A stretch of 64,000 nucleotides of DNA from Fragilaria crotonensis (Eukaryota; Bacillariophyta; Fragilariophyceae; Fragilariales; Fragilariaceae): contig JAKSYS010000072.1 in NCBI GenBank assembly GCA_022925895.1, positions 62,001 to 126,000 of the forward strand. Reading direction: 5' to 3'. A program made the position numbers and the translations under genes. The notes beneath the pieces were generated by a model that was not told the origin of the DNA, made no database searches, and was given only the letters and a program-made list of their open reading frames with translations. This document shows positions 33,764 to 44,464 of this stretch, piece after piece; position 1 is the stretch's first letter; each line of letters starts with the position of its first letter.

Positions 33764-36700
33764 ATGAGTGAACAGAGAAATCCAGTTGTTGCCTCCTTGG
33801 CAACCAGATCGCAACATCCTTACACCTCCATCGCTGTGTCGCCCGATCGTACACACGCCATTGCTGCGGGAAAGGACACACTGCGAGTTATTTCAGTTGT
33901 TCCTCAAGGATTGAAAGAGATCAGGTCACTCCGGATATCGCAGGTGAGTGTGGTGTGAGTCGCGATTTGTGTTGGATTGTGGATAACCATTCTTGGATGT
34001 TGCTGATACCATCGCGTTTACTTCATCCGTGTGAAGCATTTTCAAAGCAAGGCGGTGTCAACTGCACCCCGAGCTCAACCTCGTTACCGGGATGTCAGAG
34101 ACGCTTTTCAGAAGCCGCCGTCGCCACAAAACTTGGTATCGTCGGCATCAACCACGCTGATATACGATGTTGCATGGAGTTTGCCCCAGGATGCTGACGA
34201 TCCGGATTCTTCTGTGGTAGCTGCCGCTGGATCAAACGGCATTGTCGTTTTGTGGAATGCTAAGCATGCTTTTTTGAACTCAGAGACAACTGCTGCGATG
34301 GGACCGCCTCCAGACGCCGTCTTGAGCCAGCATTCCAGGGCTGTGAATCGCTTAGCTTGGCATACTAGTGAGAGGACGCCAGGATATCTGCTAACAGCAT
34401 CTCAGGATTCTACTGTGAAATTATGGGAAAGGCGTGCTACCTCGTCTTCTGAAAAAGTCGACAATCCAAGTCCTGTTATCTCGTGGTTCGGCCGTCAATC
34501 GTCAAAGGCAAAGCATCGTGAGGAATCAATATCGTGGCATTGTGCGGCTACATTTCAGCCAAATGCTGAGGCGGTCCGTGATGTTTCCTGGAGTCCTTTT
34601 CATGACGATGTTTTTGCGATGGTGACGGACTCTGGATCCTTGATTGTATACAACATTCGCGTCCCCGCTACACCGTGGGTCAGAATTCAAGCGCATCACG
34701 GCGAAGCAACTACTGTCGATTGGCACCCAACTCGACCTTACACTGTGGCTACTGGCGGTGCTGTCGATCGATGCGTCAAAATATGGGACCTTGAGGCCAT
34801 GATGTCTCTCCATTCGGGCCGAGCCGACCGAGCAACTAATTCATGGAGCTTAACTTCTTCCGTGTCCGATCGGTCGAACGATTCTGGCAATGACGAGACG
34901 AACTTGCGATCCGCGACACTGTCATTAGGTGCCAATCATGGTATCGCACATGCTTTGGCATCTCAAACGACAGGAGGCGCCAGTAAGCTGACGAGCTCGA
35001 GTGGACCTGGGCAGACCAGACAGCCCCGTGCAAGGCATACATTGAATGTTGCGGCTGCCGTTACTAGAATATCATGGAGACCGCCTGCTGGTATGTTCTC
35101 CCCCACTGATGTCCATGACAGCATGATTGCAGTGGCGATGGCTCCGATAAAGGGTCCCTCCTCAGGAGGAAATGGATTGCTGAGTTTGTGGTCACACCAT
35201 CGACCGAATATGGCTCTTAGTGTCGTCGAGGGGCACAAGGAGGGCGCAGTAACAGATTTCGCGTGGTTGGATATCCCAGTTGATGATGCTACCGTGCCGA
35301 AACTGAAGGACAAATTGATGCAAGACACCAACGAGCCTCTCCGGGAAGCTTCGTCGAGACTCGGCACTCCCGTCTTTCCAAACGAAGGGAGCATGCGTTC
35401 GAGAGATCAGAGCATTACGCCACTGATGGGATCAGCGAGTAGACGACGAGCTAGTGGCAGCTGGAATACAGGAGGTTCCTCGAATTCCACCCGCTCCCGA
35501 GCTGATCATGACGACGGGAAAGACAAAGAAGGTGACGTTCTTCTGGACCACTCGAGCTCGTTGGAAGGTACTTGGCAGCATGTGCTAAGCGTCGGCCGAG
35601 ACGGCCGCTGCGTTATACAGAGTTTGGCTCGAGGAGATAGACCCATTTCTCGGGTCCCCCCGTCTTGTTTTGCCATGGCAAACTTGTCTCCCTACCAGCG
35701 GGGTTATGGATCATTACAAATCTTCTCTGTCCATCAAAGTGTACCTGGCGGAAAGCAAGATGATTATGCTCTTACTGGACTTCGCCAAGACTTCGCTACG
35801 TCACGGGCTCCCGGCGTTTTTCGGGAGCCGATGATATCAACCGTTCGCGACGGTCAAACACAAGATGGTCAAACGACATTCTTTGGAAAGAGGCTTCCTG
35901 ATCAACCGCCTCACCTTGTTTTCAACGTTATTGACCAGGGCGACCTTGATGACGAATTGAAACCTGTCGAAGCGCAAACAACCATCACAGTTGCGCCAGA
36001 GGTGGTTCACATGTCTCGATTTGCAGACTCTTACAAGTTGTATCCAGACGACGAGTTTCCTACGAGGGTATCTCTTTGTCTTCACAATGCAAGCGTTGCT
36101 CAAGAGTTAAACTGTGATTCTTTGGCACGAATGTGGGGCATGGTTGCAGCGCTGCTTAAGGGGTCAGGTATGGATCAGTTGCCTCCTGAAGGGGCGAAAG
36201 CATCGAACGCCCTGCAGTTTGCTCTTGTGCCGTGCGTGGGTAAGCTCCTTGAGGATCGCGCCAACGCCGGAGATGTACAGACATGCGTTGCCCTTTGTGA
36301 GATTCTTCAAGTTATTCAAATCAACTCAGGTGAAGTCACGACGTGTATTCCTGGTTTGCAAATAAAGTTCGTGAGGGAATGGTATCTTTCCTATATTGAT
36401 TTACTCCAGCAAATGTGCCTTTTTTCTCATGCCACATTTGTAATCGGCAAGTGCAAAGATAATGTTGTCGGGGCACTTAATCAACAGTCAACAACGATTC
36501 ATGAAGCTTGTCCGCATTGTGGCAAGGCTCTGTTGGTCGGAGAAGGTGAAGATTTGCAAGACAGATCGACTTCCATCTTGAGGCGCTCTTGTAACAGTTG
36601 CCGACGCCGAATAGGGTTCTGTTTCCTCTGCCATGAACCCGTCGCTGGTGTTTTTGTATGGTGCCCTGGGTGCGGACATGGTGGGCACCTTGACCATGCG

Positions 36701-36853
36701 TTAGCGTGGTTCGGCGGCAGGGATGGCAAACCCGTCCGTGAGCTGTGCCCGACAGGTTGCGGCCACAAGTGCAATATCTCTCAGCAGATGAATGCCTTGT
36801 CGCCGGAACCGTCTTGGGCGTCCCTGAAGTGTTTGCCGGTGTCTGAGAACTAG
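33764..36853 (+). CDS. WDR24-like subunit of the GATOR2 complex
   Basis: Two exons, 33764-33943 and 34037-36853, with a 93-nt GT-AG intron; 998 residues. The N-terminal half is a WD40 propeller with recognisable blades (VDWHPTRPYTVATGG-VDRCVKIWDLE; LAWHTSERTPGYLLTASQDSTVKLWE; ISWRPPAG near 35070). The C-terminus (about 880-975) is a cysteine- and histidine-rich zinc region: CPHCGKALL, CNSCRRRIGFCFLCHEPV, WCPGCGHGGHLDHALAWF, CPTGCGHKC. Propeller plus terminal RING-like fold is the layout of WDR24/Sea2, where the domain belongs to GATOR2, the complex that relieves GATOR1 inhibition of TORC1 at the lysosome or vacuole in response to amino acids. Serine-rich insertions (about 270-330 and 430-520) are likely disordered. 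Its stop lies 35 bp from the stop of the convergent OSCA gene. Confidence 0.88.
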
Positions 36854-36888
36854 GATTAAGCGGACAACTAAGCCCTGATCCACGCCAC

Positions 36889-39800
36889 TCATCTCAGTGA
36901 CCAGAAACGAGCTAGCATCGCTCGCCGTCCTAGTTTTCCGCTGTCTTTTGATACCCCTCCTGAATCAGCCCTCGAATCGTCGTCAAGGTTGTTTGCACCT
37001 GTTTGTGCTTCTCCCGCCACATTTCCGTCTTCGACAGCGAGAGAGTGGGCGCAACTCGAAACTGAGCGCTTTCCTGCGTCCCAGTCCACAGGTGCGGAAC
37101 GAGACAACAATGCCGGGTTCTTGTATTGATTTTTGAATTCGCTGAAGTCGACCCTGCGGACCTGATTGAGATCATCTTCTTCAACACAAGTGCTCGCTGC
37201 CAGAAATGTTGCAGCTGAAAACAAACTTTCTTTCAGATGAACAATGTAGAGTAGGGTCCCAATAAGAAGGGGAGCCATCAGGGGCGCCGCGACAGCCGAC
37301 TTTTTTAACACCAAAAATCCCACGATGGTTAGCTGAGCAATGATCATGCACGCAAGCAGACAATCCAGAAAAGGCAAAAAAATCTTCCCGCCGGAATCAG
37401 GGCTGTTCGGATAATTGAATATGAGCTGGTGGCGATAGACACTGCTCACAAAGCAGAAGAATATCAAACAGAACCAATTTACGAGCGGACTTATCGTGGA
37501 GTAGACGAACATGACAATGAAGTACAGTAGGTAGGCGGAGTGTAGCCGGGAGAAGTAGCATTTGTCAACGTTCGACAGGGCTCGGAACATTCCAACTTTC
37601 TGTTTCAATTCTTTTTCCGTCAGGCGCCACCCAATATGGGCTCGGACAATGGAATAGAATAAAGGAACGACTCGGAAGAGTTCATTCAAAGTACCTAAGC
37701 ATGTCGACACGATGAGAAGTTGCATGAAGAATACGCTTTGCTGGGGCAAGGTGTTAGCCAAGAGTGCGATAAAGTCCCCGGGACTCTCCAACAGGTCAGC
37801 GAGTTCTTGAACGATGGAACCCGTTATAAGTGAGACACTGAAGTGAAGTGTGAGTTGAAACGGTGTATAAAGAAATCACAAGTAGAACTACGCATACAAA
37901 TGATAACTCACAAGAAGGTTTGGATAATGGTAAAGGCCGCCATTTTCCAAAATGCAGAAGCTTCCAACAAGGAGTCAGATGCAGGAAATTCCAGTCGGCT
38001 CACAGCTTTGAGAATGACGGGGAGGAGGCCGGAATTAAAAATTTGCAAGATCAGAGGGGACAAAAGGGGAAGGAGCGTCTCAAGCCATCTATTCGACTCC
38101 ACGGTTTCGCCCACGAATGTAACCGCCACTGATACTTGTTCGACATTTGCCATATTGACGATGAAAGTGACGACAAAGGTCCAGAAAAAACAAATTACGA
38201 TGGTAATCGCAACTGAGAGAAGACGGCCTATCCGCAATACTTCCGTTCTTCTGTCAACATTGCCCCAGAAAATATCAAGGGGATCTGGAGCTTGTGAAAT
38301 TCTCATGGCGTAGGGCTCAGGTCGGTGCTTCATCTGAAGAGCTCCTTGTGTTGCAACTATACTACTGAAAGTAACGAAGCCAGCGCCACCGAAAACGTTC
38401 TTTTCTGCTCCAGCAAAGGAAGTATTTGTTCCATTTGTTGCCAAGCTGGACACATTTCGGTCGAGCTTCACTTCTCCTCGGCTTGAGTTCCATACGTCTG
38501 CCTCGTTGGACATCGTTGCTGTCTCGTTCACAATCAACGTTGCAGTTTGGCCGCCATCCGTCCCAAAGTGTCCAGAGAATGCACAGTCTAGAGAGCTGCT
38601 TCCTTTACTAGCCGTGACACCGCCTGGTGTCGTCGATGATGCGCTCGACACCAGTTCAGTCACAGCAATCGAACTTTCCTGCTTACCACTACTCAAACCT
38701 GAATGATTAACATCGTCATGCAAAGCATTACTTCTGGAACCATCGAGGTGCCCCATCGTGTCGACGGCACTGTCGCGACCAAAATGTACGTCCGAAGGTC
38801 GTGGACCTGAGCCAACTGCTGAGACTTGTCCAATCCTTGCAACCTCAACCGGTCGGCCTGCATGTCTCTCAATAACATCGATTTTCTCGCCGATTTCGTC
38901 ATTCAGGTTGTTTAGTTCAGAAGTGTAGTAATCAATGGCATCCAACTCCGTTTCATTGCGTTTAGCGCGGTTGGTTACACCCATAGCCTGCAAAACTAGC
39001 AATTTCTTGGGTCGCGTTCCTTCAATTGCAAATTGAGCCAATGAGTGTTCTAAAGCTGAAATGCATGAGTTTCGTTTCTGGACCAAAGCTTCCAAGTCTG
39101 AAATGCGAACCAACAGATGTGCCTCGAGGACTATGGGAGATAGCATCGAACATTAGAAACGACATCAACGACGAAATTGCTGCACGTTAATTCAGTAAAA
39201 CACATGCACTCACCCCGACGCGCCCCGAATAATCGTTGGAAATGCGCCAGCAAATGTGCGTCAGAACGAAGCTCGTTAGGAATGTTGCGCACTAACACGG
39301 AATAATTCCTTTGCTTAAATCTTCGCATCCACATCTCACGCTGGGTAATCAACCAAATGCATTCTTTCTGTATCGTGTACATGGTAAAACCAAAGAAAAC
39401 ATAAGCAGCAATGACAGTAGCGACGAAACGCGCTGACCCATCTTGCAGATCGTTGAATGATACGTCATTGACGACGGCATCGTGTTCCGGAGCATCCGGG
39501 CTTTTTTCTGCAGTTCCATACACCGGGAGGAGCCAGATGCTATTGAATGCTCCAACACACGCCAGGCGAAAGCCCATATTGAGCAGTCGTAAAAAGCAGA
39601 GTGCGTCCAAACCGACAATTTCTTGTAATTCGTCTGCGGAGAATGAATATACTTTCCACAGCCAGCTGATGTAGCCAAATTGATCATCTGCGGCTGGAGT
39701 TCTGATTTCAGGAACCCATTGGCGCACTGCATAAGTTCGCGGAAATCGTTTTCGAACATAGCAGTACACGACGAAACCGACGCAGAAAATGCTTCCATAA

Positions 39801-39946
39801 AACTTCAAAGCATCTATCAAAGGTTGCTGACTTGACTCTGTGGATTGCAGATAGCGGTGGAACATCCTGTCAAGTTGCTCATACAACGATCTTACTTGCG
39901 CCAACCTTCGAGATTTGGAACCTTGAACATCAAATTCACAGCTCAT
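36889..39946 (-). CDS. OSCA/CSC1-like (TMEM63) osmosensitive cation channel
   Basis: Three exons: 39946-39214, 39130-37912 and 37837-36889, with introns of 83 and 74 nt, both GT-AG and phase-consistent; 966 residues. Membrane segments appear early (FYGSIFCVGFVVYCYVRKRF; LNMGFRLACVGAFNSIWLLP; AAYVFFGFTMYTI). Then comes the cytosolic RRM-like domain typical of this family (YSVLVRNIPNELRSDAHLL). The C-terminal DUF221/RSN1_7TM half includes RIGRLLSVAITIVICFFW, PQQSVFFMQLLIVSTCLG and YLLYFIVMFVYSTISPLVNW. The cytosolic region is lengthened by a Ser/Thr-rich insertion of about 190 residues (about 330-520). OSCA proteins are mechanically or osmotically gated calcium-permeable channels of the plasma or vacuolar membrane. 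The polar tail is likely regulatory. Confidence 0.88.
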
Positions 39947-41093
39947 GACATCCTCTCTCTCGTAAACGTTCGATTTCTGTTCTTCGGGGAGGATAATGGC
40001 AATTCAGGTCAATTCAAATTAAATCAACCGACATGTACTGTTGTATGACAGAGTAGCATGACTACGGTAAAAGTATATACTGTAGTCGTGATGTCGGATG
40101 TCGAACGTCGAATATCAACCCCCAAAACCCATGTCAAGATGTATCGGAGACAAATGACCATCAGATTAGGTCGGCCTTCTTGACGTAGCTTCTACGTCGT
40201 GTCAATCGCAAGAACTTTCCGGATGTCCCAGCGGCGGACAACAGATATCAGAATGTGCCGGAATCTTCGTGTAGCTAATAGGTCGACTACATTACCAGCA
40301 ATGTGCGTTTTTTTAGCTCTCTTCGTTCCAGTTAAAAGCCTTCCTTGCTGGTTCTCATATGTATGGTTGGGCGGACGTGAAGTTTGTACCAGTACTCCAC
40401 ATATGCTCGAGAAAGTGCACTTGATTCGTTTCCATTCTATAGAGCCTATGTCATATAACTTCTTCAAGCGAGGTGGCCGGGTGCAGGGCAGCTTAGACAC
40501 GAAAACCATCAGCCAAAATTTGTTGGACATACGCCGAGTTACAATTTTGCTCAGGAGAATTCGTACCCATTCCACGCAGTTCCATATTTCTTGATTCTGT
40601 CAGTCTTGAAATTACCACGTGTGCCAAGTATCCCTAAATGAATGGGAGGAACTTTACTGAACGCACTCTTCAGGACGCAAGTTTTTCCCCTGATTTAGAA
40701 TTCCTCCCGAAACACTTAGGTTGACAATTACGTCGAGTAAATAACGCTACTTAAAAATCGCTTAAGTATATATCCGGGTTTGAAACACCTCATTCGTTGA
40801 GGGCAATAGACACCGAGCGTGATGCGCAAGCGTCACATCGAACAGTTCCTTCAAAATTCCAAATTAGACCAGCATACGCCGCCTCGCTGAAGAGTAAAAA
40901 CGACCTCCCGCCGGTATGGCTTATAAAATCATCCGCACGCATCTTCATCCGTTATCCCTTCTTCCCAAAAATCGTCCGTGTCTTTCCACCCGTGGATCAC
41001 GAACGAGGCACACGCAACCTGATATGCCATCTGCTTTACTCCAGTATTCGAGCATACCTTTACATAGTTCCCTCGAAAATAGGATCCAACACG
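39947..41093. other. Divergent intergenic region upstream of OSCA and the gene at 41094
   Basis: About 1.15 kb. Two overlapping open frames on opposite strands (around 40192-40594) have no recognisable domain and are treated as chance. The frame of the downstream gene is open back to 40797 without conserved character before 41094. Promoters of both flanking genes are expected here. Confidence 0.45.
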
Positions 41094-42505
41094 ATGACAA
41101 CCCCCAAGGTGTCCGTAGCTTACGACCTTCAACGAAAGCATCGACTGAAGCGACGCTTGCTCAGGACGCTAGCAACCTCTCGGAAGCAGCAGAAGGAGCA
41201 TGAAGACGCTGCAACTGATTCCGATGACTCCGAGGTCGAAGTGCGTCTGGCGGACCAAAAGAAGAACTTCTTCCAGAACAAGCGACTGATGGATCAATCT
41301 CTTGAAGGAAAGTTGTTGAAACAGTCATTAGGTTGTCCCATCAGTCGGCTTCTACCACTCGCAGAAGCAGAAATCGAGCCTGATGACATTTCGGACTTTG
41401 GTCGCTTCTTAAAGCGGCAAGATAGCAACTCCACCATACAGACTCTGGACTCGATCACTGCGCGTCTCGCGGAGACGAATGAATCGCCAGAAAGACCCCA
41501 GAAGACCGTGCTCATTGAGAAGTTGTCACGGATCGGAGCGAGAGATGAATTCAGCGAAATCTTTACCGATGACATCGAAGGTGACAGCGCATCTGGTAGA
41601 AAGAGGAGTAAGAATCTGTTTGTTCGATTCGCTGACGAACATGGCGAACAACTTGAAAATGTCCACTGGACATTGACCATGTACTCTCAAGAAGAAAATG
41701 ACTGGGTGCGAGTTATCATCCTGCTCCTGAGCCCACTCAAAAAGAAGTTTGAGTTTCTTCATGTATGCTTTAATATCTACGACAAAACGTCAGTTGGAGA
41801 CGTTCTCAACCAACTCCCCGAGATTGCGACGGACGAGGCACTAAAAGAGCAGAACTATGTTGGGTTGGTTCGAAAGGATGGAGAGCGTGAACTTATCAAC
41901 ACTGTGTCCCTACAAAGTTACTGTATGAAGAAGAACGAACTTTTGCTCGCGGTAGTTGATGGGCACTACGGAAAGGCCATGTTGAGAATGGCGAAGCCAC
42001 TCTTTTCGGACAAGAAAATTATGAAAGCGGTAAGTCTGCATCTCGAAGAATGACAGCTTTACAGTCGTTCACGAAACCTAACCCTGATTCGGTCGATTGA
42101 TTACAGGTCACGAGAAGCAAATCAAAGAAGATTCATGTCACAGAACTCAACCCCGTGCAATCAACGAGCGTCAAGAGTACGCGAAAAGGTGAGCGAGTCT
42201 CCGATTCGTACGATGAAGAGATGTGCGACATTCATAAGCACGAGATGACGACCCGCCCGGAGTTGGATGTTTGTGCGAAGCGTGCACGCCATGTTCTTCG
42301 CCATTTCGATGATAATGATCATGACATCCCGGACATGAGCGCATCGTTTCAGCACCATGCATATGACGAGGATAGTCACCGAAACTATCTTGCTGATGAC
42401 GGGAACAAAGACAAAGTGACCCTGACTCGATTCTTGAATGCTGGTATTATCACGGCCGTCGTTTTCGGACTGCAAAAGCGATTTCACAGAGGAGGCAAGC
42501 GATAG
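41094..42505 (+). CDS. Unknown diatom protein with a compact C-terminal domain and terminal hydrophobic segment
   Basis: Two exons, 41094-42029 and 42107-42505, with a 77-nt GT-AG intron (gcg|gtaagtctg...ttacag); 444 residues. No named domain. The N-terminal 200 residues are charged and helical (RKHRLKRRLLRTL; DATDSDDSEVE-like acidic stretch). Residues of about 205-310 are more globular (WVRVIILLLSPLKKKFEF, SVGDVLNQLPEIATDEAL, YVGLVRKDGERELIN, MKKNELLLAVVDGHYG). The alternation of strands and one helix resembles a ubiquitin-like or other beta-grasp fold, which is only an impression. The C-terminus (LNAGIITAVVFGLQKRFHRGGKR) could be a tail anchor. I recall similar proteins only from diatoms. 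The start at 41094 (acgatgaca) is chosen because conserved-looking sequence begins there. Confidence 0.6.
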
Positions 42506-43176
42506 CTACGCTCCACCTTTGTGTTGAGTAGCTAGCGGAATGTTGGTCGTTGAAATAGTTTACACTCATTCTCAGATTGATTCCCTGTAACGAATTACAG
42601 GTGACCGAAGAATGCTTTTCCATAACAGTCTGGTATCGGAAGGTCAAGTAACACGGGGAAAACATCCTTGACGTACTATCAGACGTGTGGGAAGCTTATG
42701 CTTAATATGAACGTTACGGCTGTCATCGTGTTGTGGCAGAAAAAGTATCGTAAATTACATCATCTACGGGTAGCTGCTCTAAATGCATTTCGAATGGCAT
42801 CTACTAATTGCCAAATTACCTTGGATCAAACAATCTAAGTTTGTGGCGCACTCCTCAACATGCAGCAAGAAAAGCCCACTTCCTAAACAAACATCTCTTG
42901 GTATGACGCATTTGTGCCGCTGATACATCAACGTTGGCGACGCAAATCTTGTACAATCCTTCGGTTCAACAAAATCAAATCAATTCCTCAAGCTCAGTTT
43001 GTGAATGTTACGAACGACGAATTCGGCACCAGAAACGTTTCTTTCCTTCATTCGTGAATCGTCGGACCGCCCCCTCAAGGTCATTGTATCGAATAAGTTT
43101 GAAGTCAGGAACATACAAGGAAGTTGTCGACGACAACATCCATGAACCTATTAGCACAGCACATTCGTATCCCCGT
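42506..43176. other. Intergenic region between convergent genes
   Basis: About 670 bp between two stop codons. The open frame running through 42934-43764 on the plus strand is antisense to the peroxiredoxin gene in its 3' half and has no recognisable domain. Nothing else is seen. Confidence 0.5.
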
Positions 43177-43821
43177 TTAGCTCTGATTCATCTCTTCGCA
43201 CTGCCTCTCTGGAAGAGGGGAATCCATCTGTGCCTTGATTGCTTCAATAATAGCTGGAGCACACGATGCTTCCGGATTGGCATCACCCGCTGGATCGTCG
43301 TCACTTTCACTGACCGCCACGTACTTGACGACATTGTTCACCACATGCATGGCGAATCGTTTGCACCGTCCGATAATCCCATTCGCTGCTGGACGAGGAT
43401 CTGTCAGTTCCATTCCGCAAAGCTTGGTGAACTCTCCGGAAGGATCGCCCATGAACGTGATCAAGTTGTTTTCCTTGCCAAAGGTGTCAAGTTGTTGCTG
43501 GTTCCAATTGGCCATAACTGCACCATCGTTGACACAGTAAACCACAACCTCGTCAACACCAACAGCTTTCAGTGCTTCTTGATTCTCAAGGTAGCCTGGA
43601 ACCTGAGTGCTGGAGCAGGTGGGTGTAAAGGCACCTGGGAGACCGACGATTACAACGGAGCGACCTTGACAATATTCAGGAACATTAATGAGCTTCGGAG
43701 GGAATCCCCAATGGAGATCTGCCCACGGAATCTTGGACCCGGGCGCAATAGGCGCAGCAAATGAATCTCCCTGAGCCAAGATGGCAAGGAAAGTGGCGGC
43801 CACGTATCCACAACGCGTCAT
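43177..43821 (-). CDS. Type II peroxiredoxin (PrxII/Prx5) with a secretory or plastid signal
   Basis: A 214-residue protein. The start MTRCGYVAATFLAILAQGDSF is a signal peptide, followed at once by FAAPIAPG, which resembles the diatom plastid-import motif (S^FAAP). The peroxiredoxin domain has the peroxidatic cysteine in PGAFTPTCSSTQVPGYLE, the Prx5-type segment VVYCVNDGAVMANW, and LITFMGDPSGEFTKLCGM. The family reduces hydrogen peroxide and organic peroxides using thioredoxin or glutaredoxin. The C-terminus is extended by about 35 acidic residues that include one further Cys. The ATG at 43821 is chosen because the signal peptide begins exactly there. Further upstream frame extension lacks an ATG. 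It faces away from the V-PPase gene. Confidence 0.88.
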   Translation of the reverse strand: MTRCGYVAATFLAILAQGDSFAAPIAPGSKIPWADLHWGFPPKLINVPEYCQGRSVVIVGLPGAFTPTCSSTQVPGYLENQEALKAVGVDEVVVYCVNDGAVMANWNQQQLDTFGKENNLITFMGDPSGEFTKLCGMELTDPRPAANGIIGRCKRFAMHVVNNVVKYVAVSESDDDPAGDANPEASCAPAIIEAIKAQMDSPLPERQCEEMNQS

Positions 43822-44464
43822 GGTGAATCTGAATCTGGGTGAGATTGAGCAAGATTTTCGAAACTCCAAGAGAGAATGAGAGGTGACACTGACTGTCCTA
43901 TGTAAAATCCCAAATCCGAACGCTCCCATCGGCTCCTATCTCCTATCCATCAATCTCGAACCTCGAATCGCAAGGCTGCTGTTCTTCGGTCACAAGAACG
44001 ACCGTCGACCAATACTGTTACAGCACTTCGCCTACTGCTGTAAAGCAGCAAAGTACAAAGTACTGAGTACCAGGTACCACTGTACCAGGTACAGGAGCAT
44101 ATTAAATATTTAATCATACTGGAGTAGGTGTAGTAGAATAAGGTGTGCACCGAGCACTACAATTCCATTGTTTTCATCCAAAAATCTACGCCTCGTATGT
44201 ATGATATGTACAGTATGTGCTACAAGTACCTGGTATGCCTACTACTGGAGCAAGTATGTACTCATACTCGGAGTAGGAATGAATGAACACGACGTACAAC
44301 GAGCACTATTTCGGCAAAATGCGATTGTGGAGCATTTTGCCTTGGGATTTGGGGCAATACCGTATGAAGTCATATGTCCTTGATGAAGACACAGTGCCAA
44401 ACGCCTGACGATCAGGGCTGGAAAGAAATGACTACAAGATTTACCTACTCAGTCAACAAGAAAA
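43822..44464. other. Divergent upstream region of peroxiredoxin and V-PPase
   Basis: About 640 bp. It contains a strong cluster of GTAC/ACCAGGTAC-type repeats (44040-44110 and 44205-44275). No gene is recognised. Short open frames reflect the repetitive words. Confidence 0.5.

Noticed and set aside
40192-40594. Two overlapping open frames of about 130 codons on opposite strands
   Set aside because: Neither has a domain, a signal or conserved-looking sequence. Overlap in both directions is typical of chance frames.
42934-43764. A 276-codon plus-strand frame overlapping the peroxiredoxin gene
   Set aside because: Its 3' half is antisense to the peroxiredoxin domain and the rest has no recognisable features.
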